64,000 nt of DNA from JAGLOK01 sp963677605 (lineage in GTDB: Bacteria; Bacillota; Clostridia; Christensenellales; UMGS416), in the NCBI GenBank assembly GCA_963677605.2, contig CAXXDX010000006.1:1364001-1428000 (forward strand), written 5' to 3'. A program made the position numbers and the translations under genes. Each line of letters begins with the position of its first letter. Position 1 is the first letter of the stretch. The notes below the pieces were generated by a model that did no database searches, was not told the DNA's origin, and worked only from the letters and a program-made list of their open reading frames with translations. This document shows, piece after piece, positions 56,964 through 64,000 of the stretch.

Positions 56964-57836
56964 TTACTTGCCGGATATAATTTTCAGGTTTCCCGGAACG
57001 ATTTGATATTCGAGTTCGCAGGTTGGCTCAAGTATATCACCGTCTGCATTTATGATATGAGGCTTTTCCATCACGATTTTTATATTCTTGGCCTTTGAAA
57101 TGTGCGCAATCGAAAGATTTGTATGCTTTCCTTCTGTGTATTTGGGCAGAAGCGAAAGTATTTTAAAGGTTGAAACATTATCGATAAGGCATACATCAAG
57201 AAGTCCGTCATATGGATCCGCTCCCGGAAGCGCGTTTATTCCACCGCCGTAGTATGCTCCGCAGCCAGCCGCAAAAAGCAGAAAATCTTTCTCCTCGGTG
57301 ACTCCGTCAATGGTTATCTGAGCGCGATTGGGCTTTGCGAAAAAAGCCTGCTCTATAGCAGCTAAAGTGTATGACGCCGATCCGAACATACGGTAGGCTA
57401 CCGAGCGTCTTGCAACTTCCACATCAAAACCGACAGTTACAATGTTTAAAAAAGTGCGTCCGTTTATCTTAACTGTGTCAGCATTCCTGACACTTCCGCT
57501 TAAAACTATATCAATAGCTTCGGATATATCGCTGGGTATAGAAAAACACCGTCTGTAATCGTTTCCCGTTCCGCCTGGTATGATTCCCATTGGGCACTCA
57601 GTGTCCAAAAGCCCCGCTGCAACCTCTGCGACAGTTCCGTCACCGCCGACCGCTATAACAGCTTTTGTCTCGGGGTCTTTTGCATAGTGCGCTGCAAGCT
57701 CGGTCGCATGTCCCGGCTCTTTTGTGTATACGACTTCAAAAGGAATCTTGTTGTGGTTTAAATACTCATCCGCTTTGTCCATGCATTTTATGGTTTTGCC
57801 GCTTCCCGCAGTGGGATTAACTATAAATGTATACAT
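56964..57836 (-). CDS. Diacylglycerol/lipid kinase family protein (DgkB/YegS-like)
   Basis: A 290-residue lipid kinase of the DAGK catalytic family. The N-terminal NPTAGSGK (residues 7-14), the nucleotide loop GGDGTVAEVAAG (about 63-74) and GIIPGGTGNDYRR (about 84-96) are intact. It probably recycles diacylglycerol to phosphatidic acid. It lies 8 nt downstream of the RNase G gene. Confidence 0.93.
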   Translation of the reverse strand: MYTFIVNPTAGSGKTIKCMDKADEYLNHNKIPFEVVYTKEPGHATELAAHYAKDPETKAVIAVGGDGTVAEVAAGLLDTECPMGIIPGGTGNDYRRCFSIPSDISEAIDIVLSGSVRNADTVKINGRTFLNIVTVGFDVEVARRSVAYRMFGSASYTLAAIEQAFFAKPNRAQITIDGVTEEKDFLLFAAGCGAYYGGGINALPGADPYDGLLDVCLIDNVSTFKILSLLPKYTEGKHTNLSIAHISKAKNIKIVMEKPHIINADGDILEPTCELEYQIVPGNLKIISGK

Positions 57837-57844
57837 AAGGCTCC

Positions 57845-59281
57845 TTAGAAAACAGGTGTAAGTTCGTATTTATTTATATGCTGAAACTCGGAGTTTACCA
57901 CTTCAACATTTTTGGGAAGCATCTTGTTTTGTCTTAAGTATTCACCCACATCCATATGTGTTTTAAGCGTATATGATTTTACGTCCAGATTGATATCATG
58001 GCGGCGTATTTCGCGCATTATCTTAAGCGCCACGGTTTCAGGCGTGAAAACCCTTCCCGATCCGGAGCACTCCGGACACGGCATATGAAGAAGCGTCGCC
58101 ACGCGCTGGCGTATCTTCTTTCTTGTCATTTCCACAAGGCCAAGGCCTGTCATACCCACAACATTGGTGCGCGTTCTGTCTCCGGAAAGAGCCTCCTTTA
58201 AGGCATCGATAACCTCAAACTTATCCTCTTCTTCGGTCATATCAATAAAGTCGATTATAATTATTCCGCCGATATCGCGAAGCCTTACCTGACGCGCAAT
58301 CTCTTTTGCGGCATCAATGTTAGTTTTTCTTATTGTCTTTCTGAAATCGTTGCTGCCCACAAACTTGCCTGTGTTTACATCCACCACAGTAAGCGCTTCA
58401 GTGTGGTCGAATATAAGATACGCACCGTTTTTGAGCCAGACCTTCCTCGCAAACGTCCTGTCTATCTTGCTTTCAAGATTGAGATCTGTAAAAAGGTCGC
58501 CTTCCTGATAAATGACCTTGCCCCTCCAGTTTGGCGCGAGGTGCTGCTTAACAGCATCCAGACGCTCCACTTCGCTGTAATCGTTTACTATAAACTCATG
58601 AGTCTGCTCCGAGCATAAATCACGCATCGTGCGAAGAAGCAGGTCGCTGTCCCTGTGCACAATGCTTGGTGCAGTTTTTATCTTCTGCGTGTCCTGTATG
58701 GATTTCCACAAAGACATAAGGCCGTCAATTTCATCCCTAAAGTTTTCGCCTTCATCGCCCTTTGCGACTGTTCTTATTATTATCCCCATGCCTTCGGGGC
58801 GAAGCTCTTCGGCGAGGCTTTTTAAGCGTTCGCGCTCATCGTCATCTTCTATCCTGTGGGAAACGCCGACATAATCCATGGTCGGCATTAAAACAAGCAT
58901 TCTTCCGGGAAGAGTGATGTGCGTTGTAACCCTTGCGCCTTTGCTGCCCAACGGATCTTTTATGACCTGAACTATTATCTCCTGACCGACTTTTAATACG
59001 TCGCGAATGTCAGGCAGACCGCCTCCGTTGTTTTTAAACTTGAAGTCAACTTCGTTTAAGGCAACATCTCCGACATACAAAAATGCATTTTTGCTCAGCC
59101 CGATGTCCACAAACGCGGCATCAAGTCCGGGAAGGACATTTACTACCTTACCCTTGTATATGTTACCCGCCGGATTTTCTGTTCCCGAGCGCTCCACATA
59201 GTATTCGACCAGTGTGTCGTTTTCAAGTACCGCGACTCTGGTCTGTCCCTGCATTACATCGGAGATAATAAGTCGTTCCAT
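57845..59281 (-). CDS. rng: Ribonuclease G / E family
   Basis: A 478-residue endoribonuclease of the RNase E/G family. It has an S1-like domain (about 38-125), the catalytic Asp pair in VVDVNTGKFVG (near 300) and IIIDFIDM (near 345), and the zinc-link CPECSG (near 403). It processes rRNA and mRNA in the cytoplasm. It starts 1 nt after the radical SAM-linked protein gene, a common Clostridia gene order. Confidence 0.95.
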   Translation of the reverse strand: MERLIISDVMQGQTRVAVLENDTLVEYYVERSGTENPAGNIYKGKVVNVLPGLDAAFVDIGLSKNAFLYVGDVALNEVDFKFKNNGGGLPDIRDVLKVGQEIIVQVIKDPLGSKGARVTTHITLPGRMLVLMPTMDYVGVSHRIEDDDERERLKSLAEELRPEGMGIIIRTVAKGDEGENFRDEIDGLMSLWKSIQDTQKIKTAPSIVHRDSDLLLRTMRDLCSEQTHEFIVNDYSEVERLDAVKQHLAPNWRGKVIYQEGDLFTDLNLESKIDRTFARKVWLKNGAYLIFDHTEALTVVDVNTGKFVGSNDFRKTIRKTNIDAAKEIARQVRLRDIGGIIIIDFIDMTEEEDKFEVIDALKEALSGDRTRTNVVGMTGLGLVEMTRKKIRQRVATLLHMPCPECSGSGRVFTPETVALKIMREIRRHDINLDVKSYTLKTHMDVGEYLRQNKMLPKNVEVVNSEFQHINKYELTPVF

Positions 59282-59282
59282 T

Positions 59283-59960
59283 TTATACCGCCCTTGTGGA
59301 ATGGTTTAAGGGAAGATACTCCCCTTTATATTCGTAGTATAAATCCACTCTGTGATAGATTGCATATCTGTGGTCAAATCCCAGAGCTTTTATAAAGTCG
59401 CGCGGAGAAATGTTTCCGCTGCTTCCTGTTGCAAGCGTTACAAAAAGCTTTGTTCCGTTTCCCTCTTTTGAATATTTCACGTCAAAAATACCAGGACGGA
59501 TGTCAACTTCACGCTTGCCTTTCTTGCTCTCTTTTTCTATTATTACATAGTCCTCGGCAAGCATTGCTTCAAGCGCATCTCCCGCCGCTGTATAATCCGC
59601 GCCGTCAAGATATATCTCCCAGTCGGCACGCTTTACCATCGCCATGAGCGAAGGAAACTCTTCTCTTATATATCCGCAGTCAAGGCACAAGAATCCCTTG
59701 GGCATGTTTGCTGCAATAATCGCGCGAAGCTTTTTAGGCTCGATGTACTCAAGCATTGAAAACTCAAAATACTCGCCCTGCGAGGAAACTCCCACAGAAA
59801 GCGGCTGTGCGAATGTCAAAACAGGATGAGGATGAAAACCCATTGTATACTTTATAGGCAGGTTGGCTCTTCTTAAAACCCTCTGGATGGCCCTTTGAGT
59901 GTCCAGATGCGATACATAAACCGCTGCCTTTGTCTTTTCATATTTAACTAGCGTACGCAT
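59283..59960 (-). CDS. Radical SAM-linked protein (DUF2344 / TIGR03936)
   Basis: A 225-residue protein that always travels with the TIGR03960-type radical SAM enzyme. Opening residues MRTLVKYEKTKAAVYVSHLD and MGFHPHPVLTFAQPLSVGV are characteristic. The start ATG 59958-59960 has GGGAG upstream. It overlaps the radical SAM gene by 13 nt. Its biochemical role is not established. Confidence 0.93.
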   Translation of the reverse strand: MRTLVKYEKTKAAVYVSHLDTQRAIQRVLRRANLPIKYTMGFHPHPVLTFAQPLSVGVSSQGEYFEFSMLEYIEPKKLRAIIAANMPKGFLCLDCGYIREEFPSLMAMVKRADWEIYLDGADYTAAGDALEAMLAEDYVIIEKESKKGKREVDIRPGIFDVKYSKEGNGTKLFVTLATGSSGNISPRDFIKALGFDHRYAIYHRVDLYYEYKGEYLPLNHSTRAV

Positions 59961-61789
59961 AATTTGCTGTCTCCCGTAAGTTTTACAACACCGCAGTTTG
60001 TGCATCCCTGCCTGCAGTCTTTTGTAGTTTTTTCGTCCATTGCGTCATTCCACTCTTTTTCAAGATACTTTGTGGTCACTCCGCAGCTTAAGTGCCCCCA
60101 CGGCACAGGATCGCTGAAGGCCATTTCCCTCTCGGCATATAGCGTTGGATCTATCCCGCATTCTTCAAACGCCTCAATCCACTTTTTATAAAAAAAGTAC
60201 TCGCTCCAGCCATCATATTTGCAGCCGAGGTCACACGCCTTGGATATCACCTTGGAAAGCCTTCTGTCGCCGCGTGCGAACACCGCCTCAATCTGCGACA
60301 GGTATGCATCGTGGTAATTGTATGTTACGCCTTTAAGCATTTTAAACTTATCCGCCAGATAAAACTGTTTTTCGCGAAGCGTCTCCAAAGAGTTTTGCCC
60401 GAATCTTTCAAACGGCGTGTTGCTCTTTGGCACAAGAGAAGAAACGCTGACCGTAACCCTTACGCGTCTTCTGCGTTTTTCTTTGGGCAGTTTATAATAT
60501 TCATCCTGCACCGCCTTTGCAAGGGTTACTATACCGTCAAGGTCTTCATATGTTTCGGTCGGAAGTCCCAACATGAAATAAAGCTTTACTGTGTCATATC
60601 CGCAGTCAAACGCATCGCTCACACTGGATATCAAGTCTTCCTCGGTGACGCATTTGTTTATAACATCGCGAAGCCTCTGTGTTCCCGCTTCCGGAGCTAA
60701 TGTCAGCCCGTGCTTTCTTCCGCCCCCCAGCTGCATGTGCTCTTTCGCGTAAGCATCTATCCTTAATGATGGAAGAGATATGGAAACAGGCATATTGCTC
60801 TCTTCGGTTTTTCCCAAAAGCTTTTCAATAAGCTCGGAAAGCTGCGGGTAATCACCCGATGAAAGCGACGTAAGCGACACTTCGTCGCAGCCTGTGGCTT
60901 TTAGGTTTTCCATCGCCTGCTCAACGATTGTGTCAACGCTTTTTTCACGGACAGGACGGTAAATCATTCCCGCCTGACAGAATCTGCACCCTCTTGTGCA
61001 TCCGCGGAATATCTCCATCGTTACCCTGTCAAAGACAATTCCGAGATAAGGAACTATTGGCTGTTTAGGCCATACAGCGCTGTCAAGGTCGGTTACTATT
61101 GCCTTATCGACTATGTCGGGTGCTCCTTCTTTTGCGACTATGCCCGAAAACCATCCGTTTTCATAGAATGGTTCATACAAATGAGGGACATATGCTCCCT
61201 GAATCTGTGCAGCCGCTTTAAAGAATGCCTCGCTTTTTTTCTTATCGTAATCTACAAAAAGCTTAGTAAGCTTGGGCAAGACTTCCTCGCCGTCGCCTAT
61301 CATAATGATATCAAAAAAGTCCGCAACAGGTTCTGCGTTAAAGGCGCACGGTCCGCCTGCTATTATAAGAGGATCTGCTTCATCCCTGTCTTTTGCGTAT
61401 TCATTAATGCCTGAAAGACGCAGCATGTGAACTATATTTGAATAACTCATCTCATACTGAAGAGTAAAACCCAGCATATTAAGCTCTTTAGCGGATGTCT
61501 GCGATTCCAATGTGAAAAGAGGAATGTCTTCTTTTTGCATCACATCCATCATGTCAACCCACGGCATGAATATACGCTCGCACCATGTGTCCTCGCGTCT
61601 GTTTAACACTTCATAGAGTATCCTTAACCCAAGGTGGGACATGCCCACTTCATATACATCCGGAAAGCACAGCCCGAACCTGAGCTTAATGCCATCCAAA
61701 TCTTTTTCGACTGAACCTAGCTCGCCGCCCGTGTATCTCGCCGGCTTTTCCACATCGGTCAGTATTTTATGCAGTTTTAATTTTTCCAT
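59948..61789 (-). CDS. B12-binding-domain radical SAM protein (TIGR03960)
   Basis: A 613-residue protein. The N-terminal part (about 1-190) has the cobalamin-binding-like fold with LCFPDVYEVGMSHLGLRIL. The radical SAM core has CTRGCRFCQ (Cys near 260, 264 and 267), and the C-terminal part ends DCRQGCTNCGVV, a further Cys group. It is proposed to act in tRNA/rRNA-linked modification, but its substrate is not established. The start is likely ATG 61787-61789. Confidence 0.93.
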   Translation of the reverse strand: MEKLKLHKILTDVEKPARYTGGELGSVEKDLDGIKLRFGLCFPDVYEVGMSHLGLRILYEVLNRREDTWCERIFMPWVDMMDVMQKEDIPLFTLESQTSAKELNMLGFTLQYEMSYSNIVHMLRLSGINEYAKDRDEADPLIIAGGPCAFNAEPVADFFDIIMIGDGEEVLPKLTKLFVDYDKKKSEAFFKAAAQIQGAYVPHLYEPFYENGWFSGIVAKEGAPDIVDKAIVTDLDSAVWPKQPIVPYLGIVFDRVTMEIFRGCTRGCRFCQAGMIYRPVREKSVDTIVEQAMENLKATGCDEVSLTSLSSGDYPQLSELIEKLLGKTEESNMPVSISLPSLRIDAYAKEHMQLGGGRKHGLTLAPEAGTQRLRDVINKCVTEEDLISSVSDAFDCGYDTVKLYFMLGLPTETYEDLDGIVTLAKAVQDEYYKLPKEKRRRRVRVTVSVSSLVPKSNTPFERFGQNSLETLREKQFYLADKFKMLKGVTYNYHDAYLSQIEAVFARGDRRLSKVISKACDLGCKYDGWSEYFFYKKWIEAFEECGIDPTLYAEREMAFSDPVPWGHLSCGVTTKYLEKEWNDAMDEKTTKDCRQGCTNCGVVKLTGDSKLCVR

Positions 61790-61844
61790 AAAAATTATTA
61801 TCTCATTTATGCTGGTGCAGGTCAATAAGGAAGATGAGAGGTTA

Positions 61845-62084
61845 ATGGTTTTATCATTGCTGACGTTCCAACATTCAGATTTATCTAACCCTGTAATTTG
61901 TGATATTTGTTTGGAGATTTATGTGCAATCAACATTTTATCTATCACTCTTTCTTCCCATTAAAAAACATAAATCTGCTATATGTTTTTCTTGTCACGCT
62001 ACAAGCGATTATTTAAAACATATCCCCTCCAGCCAAGTAAAAATTATTCTGACAAGAAACGCCCCTATCGCCTTAATGTCCTGA
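61845..62084 (+). CDS. Possible 79-residue protein with two CxxC pairs
   Basis: An open frame with CDICLEI near residue 19 and CFSCHAT near 54, a spacing that could bind one zinc ion. GAGAGG sits just before the ATG, but only 3 nt away, and an ATG at 61809 with AAGGAAG further on would give a longer form. It lies on the plus strand between the radical SAM and MerR genes. The composition is plausible, yet no homologue comes to mind. It may be a chance frame. Confidence 0.35.
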   Translation: MVLSLLTFQHSDLSNPVICDICLEIYVQSTFYLSLFLPIKKHKSAICFSCHATSDYLKHIPSSQVKIILTRNAPIALMS

Positions 62085-62111
62085 TGTGTGTTTTGTATAA
62101 ACAAAAACAAA

Positions 62112-62131
62112 AGCGCCGGTTTCCCGACGCT
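62112..62131 (-). terminator. Terminator of the MerR/GyrI-like gene
   Basis: On the minus strand AGCGTCGG and CCGGCGCT with a GAAA tetraloop, followed by TTTGTTTTTG. Confidence 0.8.
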
Positions 62132-62140
62132 ATTATTGTT

Positions 62141-62953
62141 TTATTGTTTTTTTATTGGAATCTGAAGCTCGGTAAGATAGTTTTCGGCATCGTCCTCGTT
62201 CCATGGCCCTTTTATCGGCACCTGACGCACAAGCCCGCACACTTCATACTCGCTGTCTTCTATCCATTCGGCAAGAAAAGCGAACGCAGGCGCGATGTTT
62301 GAATACTCCCCCGTTACAAGAACGCTGGCAGCGAGCTCGACAGGCTCGGTGCTTTTATACACAAAGCCCTCCTCGCTCTGCAGGAGTTCATTGACCTCCA
62401 TAACGATTTCCACATCAACGTCCGCTTCTTTATGCTCCTTATCATGATAGACAGCATAGCAGAATGCATCCGTTTTAAGTCCCTTCTTGCCCATATATTC
62501 ACCCAGCCTGCCCCACAGCATGCCTTCAGCGTTGTATGCGGGGATGGTGTTTCTCAATGAAATAACTTTGTATGAAGGTATTGATTTTGTTTTGACATTA
62601 TAGTTCATTTTGATTTTCTCCTTATCAATGTTGATTATTGCGGAGTCAATCTTGTTTAATATTGTTTCGGAATCGGCAATCGCTTTTCTTATTGAATCGC
62701 GCTTGGCTTTAAGCATCTTTTTTTGCATTTCACCGGATTTTTCGGAAATAGCTTCTGCGATTTCAGCCACATTAAAACCCATGTCGCGAAACGACACGAT
62801 AAGGTTTAAGTCTTCTATCTGTTTTGCGCTGTAATATCTGTATCCTGTGAATTCATCCACTTTGTATGGCTTTAAAAGACCAGTTTCATCGTAATATCTG
62901 AGCATACGCACCGAAACCCATGTAAGCTTTGAAAAATCCCCGATTTTAAACAT
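62141..62953 (-). CDS. MerR-family regulator with GyrI-like effector-binding domain
   Basis: A 270-residue regulator. It has an N-terminal MerR HTH (KIGDFSKLTWVSVRMLRYYDETGLL), a dimer coiled coil (about 75-115) and a C-terminal GyrI-like effector pocket (about 120-265). This is the layout of multidrug sensors such as BmrR. A 14-bp palindrome ATAATTCGAATTAT lies at 62971-62984 in its promoter region. No efflux gene is adjacent in the window. Confidence 0.9.
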   Translation of the reverse strand: MFKIGDFSKLTWVSVRMLRYYDETGLLKPYKVDEFTGYRYYSAKQIEDLNLIVSFRDMGFNVAEIAEAISEKSGEMQKKMLKAKRDSIRKAIADSETILNKIDSAIINIDKEKIKMNYNVKTKSIPSYKVISLRNTIPAYNAEGMLWGRLGEYMGKKGLKTDAFCYAVYHDKEHKEADVDVEIVMEVNELLQSEEGFVYKSTEPVELAASVLVTGEYSNIAPAFAFLAEWIEDSEYEVCGLVRQVPIKGPWNEDDAENYLTELQIPIKKQ

Positions 62954-63076
62954 TCTTAACTCCTTGTAGTATAATTCGAATTATGAACTAAGCATAATGC
63001 CTGACACAGTGTGAGAGTCAATATGTATTTTAAAATATTTTTTCGCAGTAAAAAAGAATTTTTTAAAAATTCCCCC

Positions 63077-63107
63077 TTGACTCTCCATTAACTGGATATA
63101 GTAAACT
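63077..63107 (+). promoter_or_regulatory. MerR-type promoter with 19-nt spacer
   Basis: -35 TTGACT (63077-63082), a 19-nt spacer and -10 TAAACT (63102-63107). The spacer holds the dyad TCCA, five bases, TGGA, where MerR proteins bind and twist DNA. Confidence 0.8.
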
Positions 63108-63137
63108 TAAGATGAGCTCAAAAAACGGAGGTTTCAT

Positions 63138-64000
63138 TATGATGAAGATTGGTGATTTTTCGCTGCTTACAAACGTACCCGTAAAAACACTGAGGTATTA
63201 TTCCGACATAGGCCTTCTTATGCCGGAAAAAACCGATGACACGGGCTACAGATACTATAGCATAAGGCAGCTTTCAAAACTTAATAAGATCCTGTCGCTG
63301 AAAGAATCGGGATTCACGCTTAATGAAATCATCTCACTTTCTGAAAAAGAACTTTCCGACGAAGAACTTTTGCGTACGCTTAAAAACAAGCTTGAAACGG
63401 CAATTAAGGAACAAAGATATCTTGATACGAAAATTGCCAGCATTAAAAAGCAGATTAATGACCTTAACAAGAAAAAGGAGCCAAAAATGATACTAAAAAA
63501 TCTAACAGCGCCTCCGTTTAACAATACCCTTATGGGAACGTTAAAAGGAGTATGCGACTATTATAATCTGGGATACAGCGAAGCGATGGTTTACGGAGGC
63601 TCGGGCCAGGCGTTTATGATAAACATACACCCTGAGCTGTGCTCAAGCGGTCCGTATGTTTGGAACGAAGAGCCTTATATAAAGCTTGCCGCAAACCTTG
63701 GAGTCGAGATTAAAGATCTTGGTTTTTTCTCAGAGGAAAACACGCAGCAAGAACGCATTGAAGTTGAAAACACACTTAAAGAACACCTTGCATCAAACAA
63801 TCCCTGCTCTCTTACAAATCTTGAGTATCAGCTTATAACAGGCTATGACAGCACAGGCTTTTTAACTTCTCAGCCATGGCAGGGTGATTTTCCTCCTTCT
63901 CATCTAACTTTTACAACATGGGATGAGTTTGAGGATGAAATCCATGCATGCTTTTACATTTTTAAAAATGTTGAGCCTAAAAGCTTCGACATAATCTTTA
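63138..64000 (+). CDS. MerR-family regulator fused to a BtrH/C39-like domain (incomplete)
   Basis: Open from ATG 63138 (GGAGG upstream; a second ATG at 63141) to the window end, at least 287 codons. Residues 1-70 are a MerR HTH (KIGDFSLLTNVPVKTLRYYSDIGLL), and 75-115 a coiled coil. From about 120 a second domain begins: LMGTLKGVCDYYNLGYSEAM then YGGSGQAFMINIH. This recalls BtrH-type/C39-like domains, but without an evident nucleophile Cys in the usual place. It is in frame throughout, so the fusion is real. The promoter has the MerR-type 19-nt spacer. The end is beyond the window. Confidence 0.82.

Overview
The window looks like chromosome of a low-to-moderate GC Gram-positive bacterium (Bacillota, most likely an anaerobic Clostridia-type organism). 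The basis is AGGAGG-type ribosome binding sites, a tandem glycine riboswitch, a cysteine T-box, a perfect CtsR heat-shock operator, LCP-family wall enzymes, PrsW, EpsC-type CysE, a YitJ-type methyltransferase/MTHFR fusion and many 4Fe-4S proteins. The species cannot be named from the sequence alone. No phage, plasmid, IS transposase or CRISPR array was seen.

Layout. 0-11 kb: the start of gcvT behind a glycine riboswitch, a GGDEF/HD-GYP c-di-GMP enzyme, a T-box-controlled cysE-cysS-GNAT operon, CtsR-controlled hsp20, a tandem pair of HAD phosphatases (the second apparently starting at AUA), a surface protein, PrsW and two genes that look leaderless. 11.3-17.5 kb: one complete rRNA operon on the minus strand, in the order 16S, tRNA-Ala, tRNA-Ile, 23S, 5S, with a strong promoter and a terminator. 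17.6-28.6 kb: mnmA, GNAT, GT-C-like, class IV aminotransferase, homocysteine methyltransferase, degenerate LCP lipoprotein, lrp-ald and a CE7 esterase. 28.6-31.6 kb: an accessory patch with a broken M15 peptidase, an orphan RHS tip and small membrane proteins. 31.6-41.6 kb: GPH sugar symporter, XRE regulator, TSUP exporter, LCP, gpsA, ALDH and a Crp-family regulator.

Two noncoding stretches (34.43-35.64 and 41.70-43.18 kb), plus smaller patches near 24.5 and 44.5 kb, are a mosaic of one modular repeat family. Its hairpins keep their pairing while the stem sequence changes. Near-identical inverted copies bracket 34.7-43.1 kb. An AT-rich island (43.3-44.4 kb) carries a secreted protein and a small membrane protein.

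44.7-64 kb: a coupled thioredoxin-rhodanese-ferredoxin operon, pyruvate kinase, and a long minus-strand redox operon. That operon runs ArsR repressor, ArsP-like permease, Fe-S protein with a cysteine-rich tail, redox-disulfide protein, two Fe-S aldo/keto reductases and an AEC transporter. Then come a YitJ-GNAT-GNAT operon, a lipid kinase, RNase G, a radical SAM pair and two divergent MerR regulators, one fused to an unusual C-terminal domain and cut by the window edge.

Common themes are sulfur, one-carbon and thiol metabolism (cysE/cysS, mnmA, two homocysteine methyltransferases, Trx/rhodanese, gcvT) and envelope remodelling (two LCPs, PrsW, CE7). The least explained items are the repeat family, the cysteine-rich redox operon and the MerR fusion.
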